Part shown: piece after piece, positions 1-11,626 of the stretch
Numbering within the stretch: position 1 is the first letter of the stretch
How the letters are laid out: each line of letters opens with the position of its first letter
Assembly (NCBI GenBank): GCA_946800325.1
Contig: OX326961.1
Location: forward strand, 50,928,293-50,992,292
From: Luzula sylvatica
Taxonomy: Eukaryota; Streptophyta; Magnoliopsida; Poales; Juncaceae
Direction: 5' to 3'
Length of the DNA: 64,000 nt
The notes under the pieces: generated by a model
Told to the model about the DNA's origin: nothing
Databases searched by the model: none
Seen by the model: the letters and a program-made list of their open reading frames with translations, nothing else
Program-made: the position numbers and the translations under genes

Positions 1-780
1 CGACATCTAGTCTTCTTCGTGATATAAACCCTACTGGCGATTACTGGCGATTACTGGCGAAGAAAGGAGATAACTCATTGCAATTTCTGGCAAAGAATGG
101 TGTTCATTCTCAGTGCAATTTCTTGAGCTTAGTTTTGTCTCTAGCGTCATTAAGAGCTTTCTCAGTGAAATAGCCCTATAGATAGTAGATAAAATCAACA
201 ATTTTGAGATAAATTTGGAGGTTGAGGATGCTCGGAATATTACCACTGAAGATTGCGACAAGTCTAGTTAGGAGTATATGATCGATTCAACCAATATTGA
301 GTATGTGATTCTAATGTTTCTTTTCTTTTTTTGCACAGATATGCATTTATGTGATTTGTTCTTTGCAGCCAAGATTCGCCCAATAATGTTCTTTGCAGCG
401 AAGATCTGCATATGTTTGTTTCAGTTTCAGAATTATTGTGTTATGTTTTGAATTTGATATGTTGTTTTGGAATTCATGCGATTTTGTTATGTTGTTGTTT
501 TGATATGTGATGAACTTAGTATTATTATTTTGAGACAAATGAATATTTCTTAAGAAAATTGGTAATTTGACATAATTTAGTATGATTATGTCGTTGTCGT
601 TGTTGTTTGGAATTCATATGAATTACAAATGTTTATCGATTATTTTTAGTACATATGTCGTCGTTCATTTTAATTTGATATAATTTAGTATGATTATTTT
701 TAGTACATACCGTTTACAAATGAATATTTTTAAGAAAAAAATTAATTAATTTGACATAATTTGACAAGATTATTTTATTT
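1..780. other. AT-rich sequence without a recognisable gene
   Basis: No credible coding exon is seen here. A decamer close to ttactggcga is repeated three times in tandem at about 31-60. The rest is AT-rich with short open frames that look random. Confidence 0.5.
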
Positions 781-955
781 CCCGACTCGATCACAACACA
801 AGTACAAAGATCACAACATGATTCTAGAAAACTTACCGACTCGATCCCGACTCGATGACTACAAAATTACAAAGATCACAACATGATTTTAAATAACTTC
901 CTGACTTGATCACAACACAATTACAAAGATCACAACATAATTCTAAACAATTTAC
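781..955. repeat. Three-copy imperfect tandem repeat, unit about 55-64 bp
   Basis: Three successive units share the core words 'gactcgatcacaacaca', 'tacaaagatcacaacat' and 'attctaaa'. They lie at about 781-836, 837-900 and 901-955. The middle unit carries a short internal duplication of 'ccgactcgat', which accounts for its greater length. No element class was recognised. Confidence 0.75.
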
Positions 956-1019
956 AAGAATCATAAATTTTTTGGAATGAAACAATCATTTCCGCAACTC
1001 GTAATCCAATTCCGCAACT

Positions 1020-1255
1020 TGTCCTCCTGTTTTTCTATCTGTTTGAACCCATGCAAGGTGCGAAAACTGCCATTTAAACAAAATATTTAATGTTAATTAA
1101 ATAAAAAAAAATTATGGATTAATTGTTTTGATTCTTGAATGAAAATGTTTACGTACCACGCTGTCGACAAAGGCACCGATAATTTGAAGAAATCTTTACC
1201 GATGATTGTACAAGTCTCGGACAATAATCATTTGAAGAATCTTAAATCCTCTACC

Positions 1256-1293
<38 letters not shown>

Positions 1294-1331
1294 CCCTGTC
1301 ATCTAATCTAGAATTATTCACTCAATCAAAA

Positions 1332-1403
<72 letters not shown>

Positions 1404-1700
1404 CCCTGTCATCTAATCTAGAATTATTCACTCAATCAAAAAGGGTAGATGGAATTTGCCGAAACCTACAAAATTTGAATTCACTAATACCGAACCTTAC
1501 AAATATGCGATAAATAATGGGTACGAATGTAGAGACATACCAGTTAATTCGGCACCATGATCTCCATTTGCATATAAGTAAGTTACTATACAGTCCTCAA
1601 ATCCTTGAATAATTCCAGGATTCGTGCAAAATCTTCGGGACCCACTCGCTGGTTTTCCAATTTGGCTGTGTCTAAGAACCAAACCATATACCAAGTTTCC
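1020..1700 (-). pseudogene. Possible exon remnants of an unidentified gene
   Basis: On the minus strand a segment at about 1545-1698 begins after a good acceptor (ttgatgcag) and ends at a donor-like tg/gtatgt. One frame reads ETWYMVWFLDTAKLEN and PEDFARILELFKDL, then meets two stop codons; another frame is open. A further segment at about 1160-1190 ends at gtg/gtacgt. Another at about 1000-1067 follows an acceptor (atggcag) and reads FSHLAWVQTDRKTGGQ before a stop. The splice-like borders suggest a decayed multi-exon gene, but I recognise no family and this could be chance. Confidence 0.22.
1255..1444. repeat. Direct repeat of about 44 bp around a (TA)n microsatellite
   Basis: The same 44 bases, starting attccctgtcatctaatc, occur at 1291-1334 and 1401-1444. 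Each copy is preceded by a long (TA)n run (about 1257-1290 and 1337-1400). This looks like a slippage or unequal-exchange duplication at the microsatellite. Confidence 0.85.
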
Positions 1701-1779
1701 TGCATCAAATATAGTACATTGAAAATTGAACTATATAAGTAAAATTAAGGTGAATGTAAGAAATTTAAGAACAGAATCA

Positions 1780-2440
1780 AGCGGTGCTTCACCAGTCCTC
1801 ATGTTCGAACATTGAAAATTGAATTATTTCCATAACCCCCAATTGGAAAATTGAAAATTGAAAATTATACAAGATCAAGATGAGATTTGAGAGACCAAGA
1901 TCAAAATTGACCGAGGTGGCGAGCTACAACAGTTTCACCAGTGCTTCAACGGGTTTGGGGGAGTCGCCAATGTCAGAGCTTCGCTAGATCAGAGAAGTCG
2001 CCATCGCTTTGCCAGAATCACTCGAGATCGCCCGCGTCATGTCGCAAGATTCACAGTTTGGAGAATAACGCCGTTGTTCCCGACTTTGGAGAAGAAGATC
2101 GATAAGATAGATCTAGGGTTTTCTCTAGTTGGGTCTAGTCGTTGGTATATATTCTTAATGGGTTTGGGTTAAATTCGTAATGGGTTTGAGTTAAATTTGT
2201 AAAGAGTTCATATTAGGGGTAAATTAGTCAACAATTTAATTTTCTGTTAATTTTAACTTATCTGTTAAGTTTTGATAAATTTGAAATTAACTGCATTTAT
2301 AAGGGATAAATATGTAATTGTTTGTTTTGGAGGGATACATTTGTTATTTCCAATTCTTAGATGGACATAAAAGAAATTGCCCCATTATTTTATAAAAATA
2401 TGGCTGCAGCATAATTTCAGATCGTATGAGGGGGAAATCT
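1780..2440. other. Gene-free stretch, possibly a transposon remnant
   Basis: The first part (about 1890-2100) is richer in GC. The second part (2210-2390) carries phrases such as 'gggataaatatgtaattg' and 'ggagggatacatttgtt', of the style seen in Mutator-like terminal repeats elsewhere in this window. No matching opposite end was found, so class and borders are unknown. Confidence 0.3.
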
Positions 2441-3226
2441 GAAAAAAGGCAGATCGAGAAGGGAAGCGCGAGCTCCGACATTCATGGCGGTATCCATTGA
2501 GAGAGAAGAATGGGAGCTTCCTTCTCTACCATTCTATCTGATCTTCGCCTCCTGCTTATGCTCTCTTCTCTTTCTTCCTTTCTTCTCCAAACGCTCGTCT
2601 CCAGCTTCTCTTACTTCCTCTTCTTCAGATCATCTCCAGTCAGGGCCGGTCCCAAGGTTCGGAGGACCCGAGGCCTCTTTTATAACGAAACCCTCAAAAA
2701 CACATTTTATTAAATTCGAAGCACAATGCATTTTTTTTTCTAAACATGTTCTTACATTTATCTCAAAAAAACATTTCTTAGCTAAATTATAATGGTTACA
2801 ATTTAACTAAGTAATAATAACCAAAATTCCAATCTAACTCTAAATGTTCCGATTACTCTCTGAGGTAGCCAACGTGAAGGAACTGTGCTCTTTCCACTGC
2901 AATTACTTTGCTCATTAAAATCCTAACAGAAAAATCATATTTCATAAATTAACTTCATTAAAGATTGGAACTTGAAAAAAATGAAAACACTTAAATTTTT
3001 AATACTAAGTGATGAAGTCCCTTTCTTCACATGTGAGTTGAGAAGCAAAAACCACAAAAACTAATTTGAATCTCCAATTGCTAATCTCTCTCTCATGCGT
3101 TATTGTGCTCTTGAGAATTGTGGACTCAATTTTGAACATGTATTGTGAATTTGAGAAGATGGAAAACAAGGGTTCAGGTTTCACAAAAGGATGCAATAAT
3201 GTTGAGATGAGGGATTGGCTAGCTAG

Positions 3227-4874
3227 TGATAAGAGGAAAATAAAGCATATTTTTGATATCTAATTTGGGAATTTTAGCCCTTTTGAATCACAACTTTATA
3301 TATACAATTGTTCATATTTGAGATAACAAGAATATTTCTTCACTAAGTGTGTTTTATTGCTTAATTACAGGTTTTAGGGGCAAATTCTCGGCAATCCAAG
3401 ATTGTAGTTGCCTTCGTCTCCTCGCGCCGTTAAAATCGATATATCATAATGACCAATTCGTTACACGTGTGAAGGAGAAGGCAAATAATCATAAACATAA
3501 GATATTACACCAAACTCTACTCGAAAACCACTCACACAATTGCCACTCTACAGCCCCACCTACCTCACCTACCACCCCCAACTACCCTCAATCCTCTCAC
3601 CCATCTCTCGGCCAATGAAAAAGCCCCAATGACAATATAAATAAGACCCCAAGGCCTATGGGAAGACCCCCCCCCCCTCTCTCCCGCTCTTCGGGGCACT
3701 TTCACGCCTACTCTCTCTCTCTCTCTCTCTCTCGCACTCTCTCTCTCTCTTAGCAAGTCCAAGAAACTTTCAAGAACACGCAAGAATTGCAAAATCGAAC
3801 GATAATTCTCTAAGATCGATCACCGAATAGAAGCTCACTTCATTCGGTGAATTGGTCTACACTTCGACGAAGATCAAGTTGTGGGATTTGGTTGGAGCTT
3901 CCTTCATCCGAATCCACGCAAGCAAGGAATCGAGCTTACTCTAATTCGATTGGGACCTTCCTTATAATTGATACCTTGCAAATCTCGAGTTCACTCAACC
4001 GGTACGGAGCTCACTTCGATTGGCGAGTGGATTGGTACGAAAGGAACGAGTTGTGCGAGGTGTCTAGCTCATTAGCATCTTAAAGCAACGAGGAAGGCAT
4101 CCAAGACGAGACTCGAAGCTCACTTCATCTCTCTAGGTGTTTTCTTTCCTTTCTTGTAATTCTTGTAGTTTTAATTGAATTGGATTTGTGTAAAGAATTC
4201 GTGGTTTAATGAATCTTTTGCTTTCGAAATCTTCTTTGTTTGTTTGTGTGATCTTAGTGCTTGTTACTTAGTTTAATTACTTCTAAATTTGAATCCAAAA
4301 CAAACCATCAAACTGCTCCCAAATCAAATCTCAAATCAGAAATCCAGAACTACTTCCGTTATAACGAAACTCACATTGCGTTACAACGGACTGGACGGTT
4401 TGTACCTCACATTCAGTTAGTTAGAACTCCGTTGTAACGCACCTAGAGTTCCGTTGTAACGGACTAGTCAAAATTTCTATTCAAAGGAATCAATACAAGT
4501 GTGTTGTAACGGACATCGCGGTCCGTTGTAACGGATTAACCAATCCGTTGCAACGCAACCACTGTTCGTTATAACGGACAAGTATAGTGCGTTATAACGG
4601 AGTTTCATCCGTTGTAACGGACGTTCATCTCACTCTTAGCGCCAGAATTTTCACTCAAGTCCGTGGTAACGGACCGAATTTGCGTTAGAACGGACTATAT
4701 TCTGGAAAATTTCTGCCTAACTCTTGCTTGTTTTAATTCATTATTTGACGCATATACTCCTCGTGGAACGAATCTATACATTTGCCACTGTACAAACATA
4801 GATTATAAATTTTGTTGATTGTTCGGGGTTTTAGCACAACGACATATTAAAACGCGCCAAAAATCCGCTCATCA
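3227..4874. mobile_element. Solo LTR (probably Gypsy type), nested in the hAT element
   Basis: The 1,648 bp block starts TGATAAGAGG and ends CCGCTCATCA, so its ends are short inverted repeats of TG...CA type. It is flanked by an exact 5 bp duplication, gctag (3222-3226 and 4875-4879). The minus strand begins TGATGAGCGGAT, a start I associate with large plant Gypsy LTRs. On the plus strand a TATA-like tataaataag lies near 3636, followed by a CT microsatellite at about 3710-3760. Orientation is therefore unsettled. There is no internal coding domain and no second LTR, so it is a recombination product. Confidence 0.82.
4349..4720. repeat. Cluster of palindromic TCCGTTGTAACGGA-like motifs
   Basis: Within the solo LTR, about a dozen to fifteen variants of the self-complementary word (T)CCGTT[GA]TAACGG(A), or its half sites CCGTT / AACGG, are packed into about 370 bp. 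Examples are at about 4356, 4384, 4428, 4450, 4505, 4520, 4543, 4566, 4587, 4608, 4662 and 4685. Spacing is irregular, so this is not a tandem repeat. AACGG/CCGTT matches the core recognised by plant MYB proteins, so a regulatory role is possible but inferred. Confidence 0.75.
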
Positions 4875-5685
4875 GCTAGATTAAGAACCAGGTGGCGATG
4901 AGAAAGAAGATTTGGACGAGGAGGTACAAGAGATTTGACGAACCTGAGTAGCGTATTACTGCAGGCAACGTGATTCTTCTCACCGTCATTATTGCTAGGG
5001 TTAGAGTTATTATGGTGTGGTTAGAGTTATTATGGTGTGGAGTCTGAAGACGGGGGCTAATTGTTCTAAGTTTAGAATAAGTCTAATCGGGTCTGTTTTT
5101 TTATAACGGGTCTGTTTTTCTAATGTAATCCGTTTTCATTGTTGGTCTAATTTATTTGTTACCGGTCCGGTTAGAAGTGTGGACTTAAAACCTGAGCTTA
5201 AATCATTGTATAGATAATTAGATATAGAAGTGTAACTAATTTTTTTGGACCCCCTTCAACAATGGACCGCAGGCCTGGGCCTGTCTCCAGTTCTCGCGTT
5301 TCCAGAAAGGCTTCTTGCTTGTTTATTCTCTTGCTTCAGGTATGTCGCAAAGTAAATTTGCTATTTTGAATTCAAATTTTTTGTTTGTTCTTCAAATATC
5401 AATGGCTCGGTTTGGATAATGATCAGTTATCAGTATTGTTTCCTTTTCAGCATATTTTGTGAAGGAGTGGAATAAATTAGCCCGTGATTTGTTTGTTCTT
5501 CAATCCATGCTAATTTTTTTTTTAGAACTAAAGAAGCGTATAGCTTCTTTTAATATATTAAAGCGAAGTTTAATACATTGGTTTTAGATTTTACATGATC
5601 AATGTAAAAAATACTACTCGCTACCCTTACACGTGGGTTCCAATAAAATTAAATTTCACATTCGAAATTTCGAATTTAAAACTTC

Positions 5686-8600
5686 CTAACAATAGAGGAG
5701 CCATTGGTTCCCTTCTTGCTTAATCCTTGCCGCCGTGATCGTGGACGTGGTTCGTAAAGCCTTAAAAATCCTAGAGTTCCGCTCCTTCCAAATTCCCCAT
5801 ATGGTGGCTATGAAATGAGTGTCGAGTGTATTTCTTTCCTCTCCGGTCTTGAGTATCCTACTTGCCTCCCAAATTTGTAGAATGGAGGAATGGGTCGGTA
5901 GGTTTCGGGGGATCGGGTCCCCCATAGCTCTCCAAACTATCTTTGCATACCTACAAGAAAACAATAGGTGGAGCGCCGATTCCCCTTGTGTGCCACAATT
6001 TTGGCAATTTTGGATGGTCGGCCAATTCCTTTTTGCTAGATTGTCGGCGGTTAGGATCCTATTGTTAATCGCTAGCCAAGCAAAAAATTTAGCTTTCACG
6101 GGGGCCTTAATTTTCCATAGGGATTCGTTCCATCTTTGGATAATGCCCGGGTTGATGAAGAATTTATAGGTCGATGAGGTGGAGAATTTGTCTTGATCAA
6201 GCCAAAGGGGGAGCTCGGATTGTGGGTCGACCGAAGATGCCACGCGAAAGAGGGGAAATAGCTTTTGTAGGTCCTTGATGAAGTAGGAGGTGTGTGAATC
6301 GGGGATTGAGAGGATATCGGAGGGAACTTGGATACCATATATTTCCCTTATGGTTGCTCCCCACATATCGTCTCGATTGGTGGACAATTTCCATAGCCAT
6401 TTGAGGAGGAGGGCGTTGTTGTGTGTTTCTAGATCGAGGATACCGATGCCTCCGTTTTCCTTGGGCAAGCAAATTTTGCTCCATTTAGCAAGGCAATGCC
6501 CTCCGAGGCAATTTTTGTCGCCTCGCCAAAGAAAGTTCCGCGTCACTTTCTTCATTTCGTTGATGACCCATTTCGGCAATTTGAAACATTGCATGAAATA
6601 GGTGGGGATCGCGTTAAGCACCGATTTTGCAAGGACTAGTCGGCCGCCTAGCGAAAGGCATTTTCCCTTCCATCCCGATAACCGGTTTCTCATTTTTTTG
6701 ATGAGGGGTATGAAGTCGATTTTCCTCGGTTTCTTGACATTTAGAGGCATGCCTAGGTACGTGATTGGGAGTTCTTGTTTGTCGCAAGCTAGGAGCCTCG
6801 CAATGAGGGCGTGAAGCTCGGGCGGGATGGCTATCGGAACGAATTTTGAGGTTGGACGGGTCCGCCTCGACAAAAAGAATAGTATCATCCGCGTATTGGA
6901 ATGCCCTTGTTGCGAATCTAACAGGTGAATTCATTAGATGGTTGATTCGTCGAATGAAAACTTGGAGTGAGTCGGCCACTAGATTAAAAATCATTGGGGA
7001 TAATGGGTCTCCTTGTCTCACTCCCCTTTTATGTGGGATTTTCCTACCGAGCGACCCGTTTATTTTAATCCTTGACGACGCCGAGGTTAGTAGGTCGGCG
7101 ATCCAACGGTTCCATCTCGGCGGGAATCCACGTTCCTTTAATACTTCTTGTAAGTAGCTCCACGATATTGTGTCAAAGGCCTTGTGAAAGTCTATTTTGA
7201 ACATGATCGTGGGGATCTTCCTTCTATATGCCGCGCTAAGTCGCTCTCTAGCCGATAGGAACACCTCTCCGATCGACCTATTCTTAATGAATGCCGCTTG
7301 ATCGCGGTGGATTAGCGATTCCATTTTCGGTTGGAGTCGGTTTGCGAGCACTTTGGTTATTGTTTTTTCTATTGTGTTGATTACACTTATAGGCCTAAAG
7401 TCTTTCATTTCCTTGGCCCCCTCCTTTTTTGGGATGAGCGAGATGGAGGCCGTGTTGATTCCGTGCAAACTTAGGTTGTGTTCAAAGAAGTCTCCGAATA
7501 AGCCTACGAGGATCGGTTCGAACACCTCGTAGTGTTCTTGATAAAATTCTATGGGATATCCCTCGGTTCCGACCGCCTTTCCTTTCTTCATTTCCATTAT
7601 CGTCTTCCTTATCTCCTCAAGCGCGAAAGGATTGGCTAAGTCCCGTAGGTCGGGCGCTTGGGTCGGGTCCAAATTCTCGGCCGAGGGTTGAGCCCCGGGC
7701 GGTGTGTCGTCGTGAGGGTGGCCTAGAATGTTTTCGTAATAGTCGTCAAAATTTGCTCGGATCAAATTCGGTTCCGTTATTACAATGTTGTTCACTTGGA
7801 TCAACCCAATTTTATTTCCTTTTTTTCTTGCGGAAGCTAATGCGTGAAAGTATTTAGAATTTGAGTCACCTAGTTTAAGCCACGTGCAAGAACTCCTTTG
7901 TTGCCAAACGGCCTCTTTTTGATTTATTAAATCGAAAAGTTTTTCCTTAGTCGATATTCTTAGGCGCCTTTCTTCCAAGGTTATTGTTCTCGATTCTTCG
8001 GCTAAATCGAGAATCTTGACTAATAGTTTGCCATCTTCTATTATTTGATTCAGTTTGAAGTGCACCTTTGCCCATTCTTTGAATTTTCCTCTCGATTTTT
8101 TGAGACCTAATTGGAGCCGATCCACCGGGTTCAACGAAATTTGGCGGTCGTCGGGCCATGATGCGTGAACTATTTCCCGCGTGGATGGGAGGCGTAGCCA
8201 TGCACGTTCGAAACGAAAAAGTTTTTGTGTCCTCGGCCTATTGTGTTTTATGGCGAGGAGGATGGGGGAGTGGTCCGAGGTTACCAATGGGAGGTCGTTG
8301 AGAGTTATGGCCGTATTTTCGAATAGGGGATGTTTGGAGACGAACGCTCGATCTAGTCGAGCAAGGGTTGGCTCGGCTCTATTATTGCACCAAGTGAATT
8401 TCCTTCCAATTAATGGGATTTCATCTAATTGTGCCGCATCAAGAGCCTCATCTAGTTTTAGGATGAGGCGAGTGTTTATGTTAGTGGACGTTGTGTCCTC
8501 CCTTGCCCTAATTAGATTTAGGTCGCCGATTAGAATCCACGGATATTCGTGGTTCTCCTTAAGGGATCTAATTTCGGTTATGTATTCATCTTTGCCTCTT

Positions 8601-8953
8601 GCCGACGAGGGACCGTAGGTGTTTGTTATTCTAATTTTGTTTCCTTTTTCATCGGCGACAATTATGGTTAGACATGCGGCGGAGTGTGAGTGCTCTATGA
8701 GCGTGACTTTGTCATCCCATGCAACTAGTAACCCGCCCTTTGAGCCGACCGCTTCCTTTGTTAAGGCCGTTTTATATCGTCACGGTAAGATGCGGCGATT
8801 TTGGAAATCGCTAGCGAGGGCCCATTTCGTTTCTTGGATACAAACTACATTCGCCTTGGATTTAAATATAATTTCCTTGACTACGTTACATTTTCCACGT
8901 AGGCCTAAGCCTCTTACATTCCACAATAAGATATTAATATTCGTACAAAGCAT
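5686..8953 (-). pseudogene. LINE ORF2: endonuclease, reverse transcriptase, zinc-binding C-terminus
   Basis: Read from 8953, the start codon is followed by LCTNINILLWNVRGLG and VVCIQETKWA, N-terminal motifs of apurinic-type (exo_endo_phos) LINE endonucleases. A frameshift or stop near 8775 interrupts this domain. A long frame (8287-6614) carries the end of the endonuclease (SDHSPILL) and reverse transcriptase with KIDFHKAFDTISW, RGVRQGDPLSPMIFN and FQYADDTILF, the last holding the catalytic YADD. Another shift near 6830 leads into 6888-5686. That part contains LPITYLGMPL, LFLWRG-like sequence and the zf-RVT domain with WLAINNRILTADNL and CQNCGTQGESALHLLFSC. The protein would nick DNA and copy its own RNA at the target site; with these lesions it cannot. 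Confidence 0.92.
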
Positions 8954-9000
8954 GATAACATTGTTTAGTCCTTAGCTTAACATTCCACGTAGGCCTACAT

Positions 9001-11626
9001 CTAGAGCATCGGCTCCTCGCCGTAATCGACCTTGTCGATATAGTCATCCTCGGCTTGGGTTTCCAACAAACCGTCCACCTCAACCTCTTCCGCGTCCTTT
9101 GATTCGGTTGCTTCATCCATATCCTTGATGAAATACCTTGATATTGATTTTCCTTTAAGCAACAAGGGTGAAGGCGAATTAGACGGGTGTGTTATTCTTA
9201 ATTTTGAAAAATTGTTTTGTTTAATTTTAGTTCGGTCGAGGAACTTTGATAATTTATTTTTTAAAATTATGTTGTTTTTTTTTTCCTTATTTTTTTTTTT
9301 TCCTTGTTTTTTTCTACCGGCTTGATCCGAACCAAAAGAGGTTCGATCGGTTTTAATTTTTCAAGATCAATTAATTCGCTTTCCTTTAGTACTAGGAGAG
9401 GGGGGGAATATTTAGCGCTTCGTGTATTTTGGTAATCAACTCGGGGGTAAGTGGTTTTTCGGAGATGTCCTCTTTTATTAGTCGTTTGATTAGTGTTTTA
9501 GCCCTCGTATTTTTGTTTTGGGCCATCTTGTTCTCGATTTACTTTTTTCCTTTTGTCGAGGATGCCAAATTTTCTCTTAGTTTCGTGGATGGTTTTTTTG
9601 GGCGGGAGCTAACCCGTCCGATTGAGGGGGGGGGGGGGGGGGGGGGGGGGGAGGTGCCCGGGTGGGGTCACTTTCGGCCTCCATCCCGATGTCAACATGG
9701 GTCAAAGATTTTTTATCCTTGGCTTTAATAGGATCCGTAGCGGTTGCCCGACCCGATATCAATTTCGGCGCCACAACAGTTCTTGTCGCTGAGACTCCCC
9801 GTTTCCGTTCCATTTTTTTTCCGCTGCAATGTCTGTTCCAGCGACTGCTACAGGACCTGATACAGTGCCGCGAGCTGTTTTTGGTCCGTCGTTCAGCTCA
9901 AAAAAAAATTTCTCATTTTCCGCCCCTGTGACGGTCGCTGCTGCTGGAGGTCCCTGGCTGGATTTGGAGGGGACGATTTTCCTTTTTTTCGGCTCGGATT
10001 TATTATTTGTTGGCTTGTCGTTGGATCTCTCCGTTGCTTCATCGCTAGCCGATTCATCGCGAGTCGATTTTATGAATCCGTCGGCTTTTTCCTTGTCTAA
10101 AATTTCCGTTATGATGCCGGAATCACGGAGTGCTTTTCGGCCGATTTCTCCTATTAACAAGGGTGACGAGTCCAGGTTTGTTTTCAATCCTTCGCCCGCA
10201 AGACTCCAAAGTTGGTGGAACCAAGCTCTATCTATGGTTATTTTTCCCGTTAGAGGATTGTTTCCCACCCTCTTCGAGGAATCGGCCGAGACATCGCTCA
10301 TCCAAACTCGAGCCGATAACGGTTCGGCCACGTTGGATTTTGGGGCGTTTTCGATATCTCTTGCGATGAGACCACGTTTAATTTCTTGTTGTAGGCGATT
10401 TTGGATATCTTCGAAAATTTCCTTCGGCGGTTCCGAGTTAAGGGCGTTAAAGAAGACTAGAGGTTCGGCTAGAGTCTTTTTCTCGGCCACCTTTATGTTC
10501 CACTTGATTCCGGCGTGTGTGTACTCTATCTCGGTCGGGATGGGCGTATTTTCCGTGATGCCTACTAGAACGTCTAGAGCTTCCATCGAGGTGAGATTCA
10601 CTAGAGGACCGTGGTCAATTAATATGCCAAAAAATCCCGCGATTTTGTTGAGCTCTTCCACGCACCATGCGGGGGGCGGCGGATTATGGAGGGTAACCCA
10701 AATGTGTTTGGGGAAGATGGCGCGCTCACCCCCTAGAGCTAGTTCCCAAGGGAAATTTACGTAGTTGGCTTGACGAAGTGGAAGTAAGTCCTTGGCGATA
10801 AAATCGTCTCGGTTCATGCCATCCGGCAAAATAAGGATGTAGCGGTCCTTGGAGAAATGTGAGATGTCATATTTCTCGCGGCGGTTCCAATTTTCTTGGA
10901 TGAGGATGCGGAGGCTTCGTAAGTTATGGTTTGGCACCATACGTGCATCGATAATCATGCCTCTTCTCCATCGGATTAATTCTCCTTCTTGCTTGAGTGT
11001 TTGTCTCGAGAAAACCGTGACTATCCTCTTGTCCGAGGTAACTTCCTTTCTCTCTATTTTTTGGTCCGGTTTCGGGTTGCGGGTAACAATCGGATCTTGT
11101 TTCCGGGTTTGGGACCGGTACCGGATCTTTGCGGGTTGGGTCAGTCCGTTGGAAGTGGTTTGGTTCGAGCCCGCATTTGAGTTTCTATCCGATTTGGAGT
11201 TTTGACCCGGCTCTTCGACTCGAGACCAAACCGATGTCTTTTTGGAGATTTTTTTTGGGCAAAATTTTGCGATGTGCCCGGGGAGACGACAATTGACACA
11301 AGCTCGCGGCTTGCGGCATCGTTCGGTCGGATGTCCCTTGACTAGGCATTTGCGACATAAATCTTGCCATTCGGGTTTGTTACTCGGCGGCCATGAGAGA
11401 CGCTTCGGGGTAAACCCGTGGAATCATCCCCTTGTTCCGGTTCCGGCCTTTTCCTTGTGTTACCATGCTCGAGAGTCGCCGTCACAAGTGATTCGAGGTT
11501 CGCTCTTTTCTTTCGGGCATCCGCCATGAAGGCCGTGGGTGCCGGGTCCCGTAAACCCCGCGCGTATGATCGATTGCGGTTGTCCTCCTCATCCGAGTAA
11601 GTCATTGCTTGTTTACCCTTATCCAT
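9001..11626 (-). pseudogene. LINE ORF1: zinc-knuckle nucleic-acid-binding protein
   Basis: The likely start is the ATG at 11626 (MDKGKQAMTYSDEEDN). After a one-base shift near 11415 come two CCHC knuckles, CRKCLVKGHPTERC and CVNCRLPGHIAKFC, at about 11350-11255. The large frame 10958-9759 holds a DUF4283-like region (RYILILPDGMN, PKHIWVTLHNPPPPAW). A further shift leads into a stretch made proline-rich by a 24 bp poly-G/C tract at about 9627-9650. An acidic tail (DEATESKDAEEVEVDG) ends at a stop at 9001-9003, 48 bp before the ORF2 start. In L1-type plant LINEs this protein coats the element RNA. At least two frameshifts are visible. Confidence 0.8.

Larger units (their letters stand above)
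2641..5283. mobile_element. Non-autonomous hAT element in exon 1 of the MFS gene
   Basis: The element starts CAGGGCCGGTCCCAAGG and ends CAGGCCTGGGCCTG, imperfect inverted ends typical of hAT. It is flanked by an exact 8 bp target duplication, tctccagt, at 2633-2640 and 5284-5291. Removing it and one duplicate restores the exon reading frame, an independent check on the borders. No intact transposase is present. An open stretch at about 3130-3240 (including GSGFTKGCNNVEMRDWLA) may be a transposase scrap. A solo LTR occupies 3227-4874. Confidence 0.88.

Noticed and set aside
1261..1400. TA runs as possible origin or regulatory site
   Set aside because: Ordinary plant microsatellites with a duplicated flank; nothing supports another role.
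2510..2713. Alternative exon-1 frame starting MGASFSTILS in the MFS gene
   Set aside because: It also stays open, but only the frame from 2484 reads through the excised hAT junction into LLVYSLAS and on to a matching exon 2.
9829..10764. 311-codon plus-strand open frame
   Set aside because: It is the antisense shadow of LINE ORF1; the minus frame carries the family motifs.
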